Assembly (NCBI GenBank): GCA_905479845.1
Contig: CAJQOB010000232.1
Coordinates: 1 to 15,193, forward strand
Length of the DNA stretch: 15,193 bases
Direction: 5' to 3'
Source: an uncultured Flavobacteriales bacterium
GTDB taxonomy: Bacteria; Bacteroidota; Bacteroidia; Flavobacteriales_D; Crocinitomicaceae
Positions within the stretch are counted from its first letter, which is position 1. Every line of letters starts with the position of its first letter. Made by a program: the position numbers and the translations under genes. The notes under the pieces are model-generated. The model was not told the DNA's origin, ran no database searches, and saw only the letters and a list, made by a program, of their open reading frames with translations. Positions 1 to 6,429 of this stretch are shown here, piece by piece.

Positions 1-1
1 A

Positions 2-1099
2 ATTACTAATGACGGATCAACAACAACGATGTACATCTACTTTTCAGATTCATTGAGTTGTAATCAAACATTCGACCTTACGCCGCCAGTCTTGCCTACG
101 GTAACTGGAATTGCAGGAGGAGCGACATACTGTGCAGGTGATGCAGTTACACCAATTACGGTTGACGTAACAGGAACTGGACCTTGGACGGTTGAATATA
201 CTTTAGACGGTGTGGCAAACACAGCAACTGGAGCAGCAAGTCCAATCGACCTTGGAACATCTCCGGGAGTATATGTTTTAACTGGAGTAACAGATCAGAT
301 TTGTTTGAATGCTGCGGCAGGAACAGAAACGATTGTAGTTAATACATTGCCAACTATTGGGGCTGGAACTGACCAAGCATTATGTGATGGTGAACAGACT
401 GTATTGTCTGGAACTGGAGCTATTAGTTACACTTGGAACAACGGAGTAACAGACGGAACTACATTTACACCACCAGTAGGAGCAACAACTTACACTGTGA
501 CAGGAACGGATGCAAATGGATGTATTGGTACAGGAACTGTAAATATTGATGTAACAGCTTATCCACCAGCACCAGGTGTTGGTCCACAAGGAGGTGATTA
601 CTGTTCAAGTAGTTCTGAAATTCCACCATTCTTGGCGACAGGAGGAGGTCAAGTATTTACTTGGTACGCTGATCCAACGCTTTCGAATGTTCTCGGAACA
701 GGTTCTACCTTACAACCGTCAATTATTGAAGGGACAACGAATTACTACGTAACGCAATCAGTTAACGGTTGCGAAGGTCCAGAAGCAATGGTTGGTATCT
801 TCCTTGAGAACTGTGAAGCTACGATCGTAATGCCGAACGTATTCACACCAAACTCTTCAGATGATATTAACGGAGTATTCCACCCAGTATTTATGGATGG
901 AGTTACTAGTGCTGAAACAACTATCTTGAACCGTTGGGGGAATGTAATCTACCAAACAGATGATCAAGCGATCAACTGGGATGGACTGAACTCTAATGGG
1001 AAAGAAGTTCAAGAAGGAACGTACTTCTGGAAAATGGTATATACTGACTTAAACGGAGATGAGTACATCATCCACGGAAATGTTCAGGTAATTAGATAA
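2..1099 (+). CDS. C-terminal part of large T9SS type B (CHU_C) secreted adhesin-like protein, 5' partial
   Basis: The frame is open from the first bases of the window, so the true start lies upstream and at least 365 residues are visible. The visible part is rich in Gly, Thr and Val with scattered Cys (CAGDAV, DALC-like and NGC motifs), in repeats of roughly 80-90 residues like the Ig/SprB-type modules of Bacteroidota surface proteins. The last ~85 residues fit the gliding-motility-associated C-terminal domain used as a type B sorting signal: MPNVFTPN, then ILNRWGNVIY, INWDGLNSNGKEVQEGTYFW, and a final VQVIR. In known examples this domain directs export through the type IX system and retention at or release from the surface. 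No enzymatic motif is visible, so adhesion or gliding is an inference. The stop is followed after 19 nt by a strong terminator, so this is the last gene of its transcription unit. The family of the sorting domain is secure; the function is not. Confidence 0.88.
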   Translation: MTNDGSTTTMYIYFSDSLSCNQTFDLTPPVLPTVTGIAGGATYCAGDAVTPITVDVTGTGPWTVEYTLDGVANTATGAASPIDLGTSPGVYVLTGVTDQICLNAAAGTETIVVNTLPTIGAGTDQALCDGEQTVLSGTGAISYTWNNGVTDGTTFTPPVGATTYTVTGTDANGCIGTGTVNIDVTAYPPAPGVGPQGGDYCSSSSEIPPFLATGGGQVFTWYADPTLSNVLGTGSTLQPSIIEGTTNYYVTQSVNGCEGPEAMVGIFLENCEATIVMPNVFTPNSSDDINGVFHPVFMDGVTSAETTILNRWGNVIYQTDDQAINWDGLNSNGKEVQEGTYFWKMVYTDLNGDEYIIHGNVQVIR

Positions 1100-1118
1100 T
1101 TACATCTAAACATATACG

Positions 1119-1149
1119 AAGCGCCTCTTGGAAACAAGGGGCGTTTTTT
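1119..1149 (+). terminator. Intrinsic terminator of the T9SS type B protein gene
   Basis: A 9-bp stem (CGCCTCTTG at 1122-1130 with CAAGGGGCG at 1135-1143, one G-U pair) is closed by a GAAA tetraloop and followed by six T. Flanking A-T pairs lengthen the stem slightly. It begins 20 nt after the stop at 1099. On the other strand the stem has no T-run, so it probably does not terminate the convergent globin operon. Confidence 0.9.
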
Positions 1150-1166
1150 GTTGAGCCGATCTAGGA

Positions 1167-1187
1167 GGGCTGAGGCTCCTGAAGCCC
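1167..1187 (-). repeat. Small imperfect hairpin between convergent transcription units
   Basis: GGGCT at 1167-1171 can pair with AGCCC at 1183-1187, and AGG/CCT can pair inside the loop. It lies just downstream of the globin stop on the minus strand and has no T-tract. It might slow or help end transcription of the kinase-globin operon, but the stem is short and the call is weak. Confidence 0.25.
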
Positions 1188-1200
1188 GAAATAACATTTG

Positions 1201-1542
1201 TTAGTGCTTGCTCTTAATGCTTAAACCAACTAGGAAGGCGCGTTGCTTTGCTAAGTCTGCCTTTTCTCCCGTGAAAAGAGTATCAACAGTCGAGTTAAAT
1301 AGTTCAAGCCAGCGGTCGAAGTGCTCTTGTTTTAGACGCATTCGAGAATGTTTCTCCGTTACATCTGTTGTGTATCCGGACTCTTCCAGCAAAACGAAAG
1401 CCCAAAAGTCGACCATCTTAGGAAGGTGCTTGTCGAAATCGAGATTGAGGAAAAACGGTGCTAGAACATCATCTTTAACCACCTTTTCATAGAAGGACTC
1501 CACTAAATACTGTACGTCATCTCGAGATTCAATCTGCTTCAT
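1201..1542 (-). CDS. Group III truncated hemoglobin (2/2 globin, TrHb-P type)
   Basis: This 113-residue cytoplasmic heme protein fits the group III truncated globins, of which Campylobacter Ctb is the best-known member. Aligning by eye to Ctb, the visible heme-site residues are Tyr18 (B10, in FYEKV), His39 (E7, in KHLPKMVDFW), the proximal His65 (F8, in EKHSRM) and Trp78 (G8, in HFDRW). All key positions are kept, so it should bind heme; family members bind O2 or NO and are linked to nitrosative stress or oxygen handling. The ATG at 1542 overlaps the upstream UbiB-like kinase stop in an ATGA arrangement (1539-1542), so the two are co-transcribed and probably translationally coupled. No Shine-Dalgarno site is evident, which fits both coupling and the phylum. 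The family is secure; the physiological ligand is unknown. Confidence 0.9.
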   Translation of the reverse strand: MKQIESRDDVQYLVESFYEKVVKDDVLAPFFLNLDFDKHLPKMVDFWAFVLLEESGYTTDVTEKHSRMRLKQEHFDRWLELFNSTVDTLFTGEKADLAKQRAFLVGLSIKSKH

Positions 1543-3164
1543 GTCCGTCTATTTTTCCACATGGAACGCACAAGCAAAACTGCCATTCCAATTGCGGCGA
1601 TTAAATAAGATACATTGTTCAGTAAATGATAAGCGAAGAAGGAGGAAATACCAACAAGTGTGAAGATAAATTGCTGCCCCAAGGCATAGCTTCGGTCTGT
1701 ACTCTTTTGAACTTGTACTTCAAGCTCACCTTGGTTTGCTTTGGACAAGAACATTGATAACTCTCCCGGCAATTGAAGCAAGGCGGTAAATTGCTGTTTA
1801 ATAGCATCTAATATCATTTTTCGAACTCCGCCATCCTGCGTGACCAGTTTCTTCATGTAAGGGCGAATAACGTCCATAGGATTCATTTCTGGCGCCAGCG
1901 AAGAACTCGTACCAATCAACAATTGAAATGTTCTGTCGAGAAGAATCCATTCCTTGGGAATCCGAATGATCTTTGTTAATTCTTTGATTCCAATTTCCTT
2001 TCTGAAATTATCAATGCTGCTACCTTTAATATCATCGAGTTTAATGTCTTTGATGTTCAAGGAATCCAACTTCACTTCATTCTGTAAAAACTGACTCAAA
2101 GCGTTGATCAGTTTCTTCGCGACTTTGGACGATTCCGCATCCGAGCCAATAAAGCCAAGCTTCTTGAGAGAGGCGAGAATCTTCGGCTCGTCTTTGCGTA
2201 AGATAGCTTGAAGCAAAATGGGAATTTCATTGCGCATTTCATCACTTAGGCGCGAAACAGCACCAAAATCCAAAATGATCAGTTCGCCTTGTTGGTTTAC
2301 GAGTAAATTTCCAGGATGAGGATCTGCATGGAACAATCCGTCTTCAAGAATCATTTTGAAATAAACCAAAATGAATTTTTCCGCCAGTGCGTTGCGATCA
2401 ATATTCCACGTGTCTAATTGCTTAACGTTCGTAATTTTCGTGCCCTCTTCAAACTGAGTGGTCAGGATACGTTGAGCTGAGTAGGATGAGAATACTTTTG
2501 GAATTCGTACACCCTCTATTTCTGCAATGTTTTCTGAAATCTGATTCATTGAATTCGCCTCAGTTTCATAATTGAGTTCTTCTTCAATCATGATTTTGAC
2601 CTGACCGTAAACATGTTCGATCCCTTGGATTTTCACAAATAAAGAGAACCGTTTAATGAGCTTTTCGATGATGACCAAATCAGCCTTAGCCAACTCTTCA
2701 ATATTTGAATGCTGTATTTTGACCGCAACTTTTTCTCCAGATTTGAGAGTGGCCCGGTAAACTTGTCCAATGGATGCCGAAGCGATTGGAGACGAACCAA
2801 ACTCGCTAAAAAGCTCTTCAATTGATCCATTCAATTCTTTTTCAATGAGTGCTTTTGTGTCTGCGAAGGGGGAGGCAGGGGCATCATCTTGCAAAGATTC
2901 CAGAGCTTGCATGTATTGATCCGGAAGAATATGGGAAAGAGTAGAAAGCAATTGACCTGCTTTTGTAAATAATCCCTTTAATTCTGAAATGGCCTCTTTA
3001 ACCCGCTTGGCATTTTTTGCATGAACCCGATCAATTCGTTTGTCGTAGAAACGCGCACCGAATATTTTCTTACCAAGATACAAGGACAAATAACTGAACA
3101 ATAGCTGATTGGAGAGTCGATAAGCCTTTCTACTTCGTTTACGAATCGAGATGCCTGATTTCAT
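1539..3164 (-). CDS. ABC1/UbiB (AarF) family atypical protein kinase-like protein
   Basis: The 541-residue protein carries the hallmark motifs of the UbiB/ADCK family: the KAGQ motif (KxGQ, residues 68-71), the Ala-rich loop in ASASIGQVYRA (128-138) that replaces the P-loop, the VAVK lysine (Lys149), EEELNYETEAN near 195-204, the catalytic-loop-like HADPHPGN (279-286) and DFG (299-301). The C-terminus has two hydrophobic segments (about 493-535) ending in basic residues, as in membrane-anchored UbiB proteins. Family members are ATP-dependent factors needed for isoprenoid quinone synthesis or lipid homeostasis at the membrane. Bacteroidota generally use menaquinone, so a strict ubiquinone role is unlikely and the symbol ubiB is withheld. 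It starts at an ATG with no clear Shine-Dalgarno site and is the first gene of a two-gene operon with the globin. The length is normal and all motifs are intact. Confidence 0.9.
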   Translation of the reverse strand: MKSGISIRKRSRKAYRLSNQLLFSYLSLYLGKKIFGARFYDKRIDRVHAKNAKRVKEAISELKGLFTKAGQLLSTLSHILPDQYMQALESLQDDAPASPFADTKALIEKELNGSIEELFSEFGSSPIASASIGQVYRATLKSGEKVAVKIQHSNIEELAKADLVIIEKLIKRFSLFVKIQGIEHVYGQVKIMIEEELNYETEANSMNQISENIAEIEGVRIPKVFSSYSAQRILTTQFEEGTKITNVKQLDTWNIDRNALAEKFILVYFKMILEDGLFHADPHPGNLLVNQQGELIILDFGAVSRLSDEMRNEIPILLQAILRKDEPKILASLKKLGFIGSDAESSKVAKKLINALSQFLQNEVKLDSLNIKDIKLDDIKGSSIDNFRKEIGIKELTKIIRIPKEWILLDRTFQLLIGTSSSLAPEMNPMDVIRPYMKKLVTQDGGVRKMILDAIKQQFTALLQLPGELSMFLSKANQGELEVQVQKSTDRSYALGQQFIFTLVGISSFFAYHLLNNVSYLIAAIGMAVLLVRSMWKNRRT

Positions 3165-3295
3165 ACCGTGGGTATTTTAAATCCTATGCATTAAAAGTAC
3201 ATTCACACCGTGAACATTCCTAAATTCGGATCGAAAGAAATGTTAAGAATTTCATCAAGTAGATAATCTTACCGATCTTTTCCCGTTATTGGAAT
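3165..3295. promoter_or_regulatory. Divergent intergenic region with 13-bp palindrome
   Basis: This 131-bp gap must hold the promoters of the kinase-globin operon (leftward) and of the small T9SS protein (rightward). It contains the interrupted palindrome TTCAC-ACC-GTGAA at 3202-3214, a possible operator. Two weak matches to the Bacteroidota -7 element TAnnTTTG occur: TAAATTCG on the plus strand and TACTTTTA on the minus strand, neither with a convincing -33 TTG. I cannot assign promoters firmly. Confidence 0.3.
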
Positions 3296-3901
3296 ATGAA
3301 ATGGCTTAGACTTATCGGTTTTTTGTTGATCTCGGGTTCGTTGAGCACAACTTATGCTCAAAACGAAGACGTCGTTCTAAATTTATCTGCAACGGAATTC
3401 AATGGAAAAGTATTACTCACTTGGTCAGTTACTCAAGGAAACACGTGTAATGGAATTAGCGTTTTACATTCGACGGACACGACGAATTATAATCAAATAG
3501 GAACAATAGAAGGAATTTGCGGGAGCACTGCCGAAACGATCGCCTACCAGTTCACAGATGATAATCCAAACGTTAATCAAACGAATTATTATAGATTGAG
3601 TTTAGGCGGTATTGGATTTTCGTATGCCGTAAACCTTGAGGTTATCGACGCGGGAAGTCAAACATACATCGTTGCACCTAATCCAGTTTCCAGCGAATCA
3701 CAGTTGATTTTTGATAACGAAAATCAAGAAAATGTCACCATCACTTTTTTCAATGAAAAAGGAGAAATTGTTCTTGAGAAAACGAGCAGCGAGCAGTCGA
3801 TTTTAATAGGTCGCGAAAAATTCAGGCAAGGGGTTTACTTCTTTGTTTTGAAATCTGATGGTGCGATCGAGTCCTTTTCTGGAAAGTTCTCAGTGATTTA
3901 A
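3296..3901 (+). CDS. Small secreted protein with FN3-like domain and T9SS type A sorting tail
   Basis: The 201-residue protein starts with a signal peptide (MKWLRLIGFLLISG, cleavage probably after TTYA-Q near residue 22). Residues ~25-120 form a beta-sandwich of the sort often found just before T9SS tails: FNGKVLLTWSV, then NGISVLHSTD, IGTIEG, YQFTDDNPN and NYYRLSL. The last ~75 residues are a type A sorting domain, starting at VAPNPVSSESQL and including ITFFNEKGEIVLEK and QGVYFFVLKSDG. It therefore should be exported by Sec and then by the type IX system. There is no catalytic motif, and no partner is evident beyond the divergent operon. The start has only a weak GGA upstream. It converges with the esterase gene: its TAA at 3899-3901 is 1 nt from the stop of the esterase's apparent ancestral tail. 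Confidence 0.85.
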   Translation: MKWLRLIGFLLISGSLSTTYAQNEDVVLNLSATEFNGKVLLTWSVTQGNTCNGISVLHSTDTTNYNQIGTIEGICGSTAETIAYQFTDDNPNVNQTNYYRLSLGGIGFSYAVNLEVIDAGSQTYIVAPNPVSSESQLIFDNENQENVTITFFNEKGEIVLEKTSSEQSILIGREKFRQGVYFFVLKSDGAIESFSGKFSVI

Positions 3902-3902
3902 A

Positions 3903-3980
3903 TCATTCGTCAGAATCGTTTTCTTCCAATTCAGATTCTGTCTCTTCTTCGATCAATACATCCTCTTTCAGCTTCGAAAA
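3903..3980 (-). other. In-frame acidic C-terminal tail beyond the TAG of the esterase gene
   Basis: Directly after the TAG at 3981-3983 the same frame continues for 25 sense codons to TGA at 3903-3905. The encoded tail begins FSKLKEDVLIEEE, then TESELEENDSDE, highly acidic and coding-like in composition. Related alpha/beta-hydrolases often end in a YDWL-type helix, so the TAG sits where a Leu codon (TTG) would be expected. I read this as the lost tail of a longer gene; sequencing error or readthrough are alternatives. Confidence 0.55.
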
Positions 3981-4673
3981 CTACCAATCGTACATGTCGT
4001 TTTTACGAAATTCCCGTTCCATTGCTCCATGACTGGCGCCAGCAATTTCTTTGTAAATCAGATTCGATCCATCACACGCTTTGATGGCCTTCACGATTTT
4101 TCTTGACTCCGAAACGGGAACAGGTTTATCTGCTGTACCGTGTTGAATCCATAACGGAACTTTCGATAAATTGCAGGCGTCACTTGATTTTCCTCCTCCG
4201 CAAAGTGCAACTCCCGCGGTAAGTTTATCAGGATGTTTACCAATAAAATGCAAAGTTCCGTATCCACCCATGCTCATTCCACAGACGTAAACGCGGTTAG
4301 TGTCAGTTTCATATTGTGATTGAATGTCCTGAAGCAAAATCAATAGTTTGTCTGGACTCCATGCACTTCCTGATTTTACTTGTGGAGCGATCACGATAGC
4401 AGGGATTTGCCTTCCCTTTTCAATCTCAGAAATTACGCCATAGCGTTTCACCTTGTTCAAATCCGTTCCTGAGAGACTTCTCCCATGAAGAAAAATCAAA
4501 ATAGGCGGTTTCGATCCCTCATCTGTCGGATTTAAAATACTATCGGCAGGAAGATTAATCCAATAATTATAGCTCGATTTTCCCTTCATAGCGCTCAGTT
4601 GAGCCTTTGAAGAATATCCAAGCAAGATGAAACCTATTAGAAAGAGAAAGCGCATAATGTTCTTTTTTGTCAT
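3981..4673 (-). CDS. Secreted alpha/beta-hydrolase (predicted esterase/peptidase), probably 3'-truncated by a nonsense codon
   Basis: The 230-residue protein has a signal peptide (RFLFLIGFILLGYSSKA-Q, cleavage near residue 25; no lipobox Cys) and an alpha/beta-hydrolase fold. The catalytic triad is visible: Ser134 in GMSMGGYG, Asp182 in GTADKPV and His215 in GASHG. FLHGRS (61-66) supplies the oxyanion-hole HG. The spacing and sequence match the 'predicted peptidase'/phospholipase-carboxylesterase group, so hydrolysis of esters, perhaps of polysaccharide or plant-derived substrates, in the periplasm or outside is likely; the substrate is unknown. The ATG at 4673 is taken; a second ATG six codons on (4655) would leave a cleaner signal peptide and is equally plausible. 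The protein stops at YDW-TAG, just where relatives continue, and a 25-codon acidic extension follows in frame. The triad is complete, so activity may survive. It is followed on the minus strand by a convergent gene and no terminator is seen. Confidence 0.82.
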   Translation of the reverse strand: MTKKNIMRFLFLIGFILLGYSSKAQLSAMKGKSSYNYWINLPADSILNPTDEGSKPPILIFLHGRSLSGTDLNKVKRYGVISEIEKGRQIPAIVIAPQVKSGSAWSPDKLLILLQDIQSQYETDTNRVYVCGMSMGGYGTLHFIGKHPDKLTAGVALCGGGKSSDACNLSKVPLWIQHGTADKPVPVSESRKIVKAIKACDGSNLIYKEIAGASHGAMEREFRKNDMYDW

Positions 4674-4765
4674 TGAGTGTAATCTGATATTTCCTTACCG
4701 AGGGTAACCAATTCGTTTTTTCTCACATTGTTAGCGAACTGTTTTTTTATTGAACCCCACCAAAT

Positions 4766-4797
4766 GTTTTGTCATTGAGGCTCTCGAAATGCAAAAC
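4766..4797. repeat. Bulged hairpin upstream of the esterase gene
   Basis: GTTTTG (4766-4771) pairs with CAAAAC (4792-4797), CATT (4773-4776) with AATG (4788-4791), and GAG (4777-4779) with CTC (4783-4785), giving 13 bp with a one-base and a two-base bulge and a GCT loop. There is no adjacent T-run, so it is not an ordinary intrinsic terminator. It lies ~95 nt upstream of the esterase start. A role in its leader or as a small repeat is open. Confidence 0.45.
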
Positions 4798-4832
4798 TAG
4801 ATATTCTCTATAACGCAATGATCCAAATTAAG

Positions 4833-4858
4833 TTAAACCTGAGTTCGATTCTAAATTT
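4833..4858 (+). repeat. Left arm of 26-bp perfect inverted repeat
   Basis: It begins TTAAACCTGAGTTCG and ends CTAAATTT. It is exactly the reverse complement of 5080-5105. Confidence 0.9.
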
Positions 4859-4896
4859 AAGTTCAGAATTTCATTTAAGCTTGAAGGATTAGGCAG

Positions 4897-4932
4897 TTTT
4901 TACAAGAGATAGCTCGCTATCGCGCGTAAAAA
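4897..4932. repeat. Two-tier hairpin inside the MITE-like element
   Basis: Outer arms TTTTTAC (4897-4903) and GTAAAAA (4926-4932) pair fully. After a 4x4 internal loop (AAGA/GCGC), GATAG (4908-4912) and CTATC (4917-4921) pair around a CTCG loop. On either strand one arm is a T-run, but it lies within the stem, so this is not a typical terminator. Confidence 0.6.
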
Positions 4933-5079
4933 TAACGTAGTACTTCAATCCATAAATGGAATAGCTTTTGACTATTTTCACCGGTAAAAGTGTGATTTTT
5001 TCGTCAAACCTCTTCAAAATAACCCGTTATTCCATCATCGGATTTCCTCAAACTCCCAATTTTACTGGTGATCTGAATC

Positions 5080-5105
5080 AAATTTAGAATCGAACTCAGG
5101 TTTAA
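5080..5105 (-). repeat. Right arm of 26-bp perfect inverted repeat
   Basis: It begins AAATTTAG and ends CTCAGGTTTAA, the exact reverse complement of 4833-4858. It starts 3 nt downstream of the radical SAM pseudogene stop codon (TAA at 5109-5111, minus strand). Confidence 0.9.
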
Positions 5106-5108
5106 AGC

Positions 5109-6252
5109 TTAGGAAGAAACGATGATTCCACAATCACGAAGGTGAAGCATTGCGTTTGAATACCAGAAAAGCTCAAAATCATCGAAATGAGTTTCAAAAT
5201 CTTCTTTCAAGGCAGCAATTGTAGGTCGAGAATCAGTTTCAATTTTTAGATTATCCAGTTGTTCGATGAACCAATTTCCTTGTTCTAACGGAAAAATAAC
5301 TTCGATGCAATCCGTTTTGGTGTGAATGATCATCTGAAGCATCTCCCACGTTTCTCCACGCTTGGATTTTTCAAAGCTCGAATACTCTGGATCTCCTCCA
5401 AGCCAAATTGGTTTAGCTGTGGCTTTCATGAATTCCATGGGTTCGTTTTCAAGGCATTCTTCAATATAGCTTGGGGCAACCGATGTTCGTGGGACTTTGA
5501 AATCGAACCAGTCCGAAAGAGGAAGGTCGAAACCAAGTCCATGCATGAAATTGAAGAGTGATTTTTTCAATCCAAAACTGAACGTGTTATGATCGATTCC
5601 AGTTGAATCTTTAAATTGGACATCATTATTGGCAAAAGTGATTTCGTTTAATTGAGGAATGATTCCATAATCCTGTGGGTTCTGTCCGATTGGACTGTGT
5701 GTCGTTAGCGCGAATTGATGCCAAAATCCAGATTGAATGACCCCAAGTTCAAATAGCTGACGGACCATTTCCAAACTGTCAATCGTTTCTTGAATCGTTT
5801 GAGTTGGATATCCATACATTAAGTATGAATGCACCATGATTCCTACATCCGTGAAGTTTCGAGTCACGCGAGCAACTTGCTCGACAGAAACCCCCTTTAT
5901 CAATTAATTTTAATAAACGGTCGGATGCAACTTCAAGTCCTCCAGAAACACCAATGCAACCGGATTCTTTCAGTAAAACGACCAAATCCTGAGTGAAACT
6001 TTTTTCAAATCGGATGTTGGTCCACCAAGTTACTACAAGCTTTCGCCGAATAATTTCGATCGCCAACGCGCGCATCAAGGCTGGAGGTGCTGCTTCATCC
6101 ACAAAGTGAAATCCACTTTCTCCAGTTTGTTCTGTCAGCTGTTCCATGCGATCAACCAAGAGGGAAGCCGCAACAGGTTCGTATAGTTTGATGTAATCGA
6201 GTGAGATGTCACAGAAAGTACATTTTCTCCAATAACAACCGTGTGAGATATA
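5109..6252 (-). pseudogene. Radical SAM protein (B12-binding-type family), N-terminally truncated and frameshifted
   Basis: Two overlapping minus-strand frames join into one radical SAM protein of ~380 residues. The upstream frame (6252 down to ~5890) begins YISHGCYWRKCTFCD, holding the cluster motif CYWRKCTFC (CxxxxCxxC, 6237-6211), then LVVTWWTNIRFEKSFTQDL and SGGLEVASDRLLKLIDKG. The downstream frame (~5899 to 5109) continues directly with VSVEQVARVTRNF, VHSYLMYGYPTQT and QSGFWHQFALTTHSPIG. The switch falls at a run of five G (CCCCC on the plus strand, 5891-5895); four G would restore DKGVSVEQ. Upstream of YISHG the frame meets TAA (6253-6255) and nothing like the usual N-terminal part (often a cobalamin-binding domain) is found in any frame to 6430. 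With both lesions no intact start exists: the apparent starts are TTG codons within the domain. The frameshift alone could be a homopolymer read error, but the 5' loss is independent. The exact family is inferred from motifs. Confidence 0.8.
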
Positions 6253-6429
6253 TTAGATAGAATGAATTAGCCATCTTTAACTCTACAAACCTTTATTTTT
6301 AAGGTCCTAGAATCAAATTTCTCTATTAGATAGGAGGTGATCAATTAGAATTTCAGGTTAGGGTGAGACATTTCCCTAAAAAAGAGACCGCCAATAATAG
6401 CAGTCTCTTTGTAAGTATTTAAATGTTAA
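6253..6429. other. Noncoding junction between the pseudogene and the protease gene, with 10-bp direct repeats
   Basis: No gene is present. TATTAGATAG occurs at 6251-6260, exactly where homology of the radical SAM pseudogene stops, and again at 6324-6333. The second copy runs into AGGAGGTGATC (6332-6342), a perfect complement of the classical 16S rRNA 3' end, but no reading frame of useful length follows it. The remainder holds the protease terminator. Confidence 0.5.
6378..6410 (-). terminator. Intrinsic terminator of the secreted protease gene
   Basis: On the minus strand AAAGAGACTGC (6410-6400) pairs with GCGGTCTCTTT (6391-6381), 11 bp with one T-G pair and an 8-nt loop. The A-run at 6378-6383 gives the T-tract after the stem. 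It begins 20 nt downstream of the protease stop. On the plus strand only three T follow, so it acts in one direction. Confidence 0.88.

Larger units (their letters stand above)
4674..5108. other. Gene-free 435-bp stretch rich in inverted repeats
   Basis: No reading frame of note is present on either strand. The stretch holds the putative promoter region of the esterase (next to 4673), a bulged hairpin at 4766-4797 and the MITE-like element at about 4829-5110. I saw no tRNA or recognizable riboswitch. Confidence 0.6.
4829..5110. mobile_element. MITE-like non-autonomous element or IS remnant with 26-bp terminal inverted repeats
   Basis: Two perfect 26-bp arms (4833-4858 and 5080-5105) lie in inverted orientation 221 bp apart. 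Similarity extends outward (TAAG versus TAAGCT) and inward (AAGTTCAG versus GATTCAG) with small indels. The interior has no open frame but is structured: a nested hairpin at 4897-4932 and a second inverted pair, TCACCGGTAAAA (4978-4989) against TTTTACTGGTGA (5060-5071), with one mismatch. Size, noncoding interior and long terminal repeats fit a miniature inverted-repeat element or a deletion derivative of an insertion sequence. I find no convincing target-site duplication; only AG flanks both arms. The right end touches the stop codon of the radical SAM pseudogene. A chromosomal bidirectional terminator or structured RNA is the main alternative. Confidence 0.45.

Noticed and set aside
1208..1492. 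Plus-strand 94-codon frame over the globin gene
   Set aside because: Antisense to a well-supported globin; Ser/Arg-rich composition typical of an opposite-strand shadow.
5109..5903. A stand-alone 264-aa radical SAM-like gene starting at 5903
   Set aside because: The start is a TTG within the conserved domain, directly preceded by a stop, and the other half of the domain lies upstream in another frame. It is part of one frameshifted pseudogene.
6325..6345. Remnant of a 16S rRNA 3' end on the minus strand (GATCACCTCCT)
   Set aside because: Only the terminal 11 nt match; the sequence upstream shows nothing like helix 45 of 16S rRNA.
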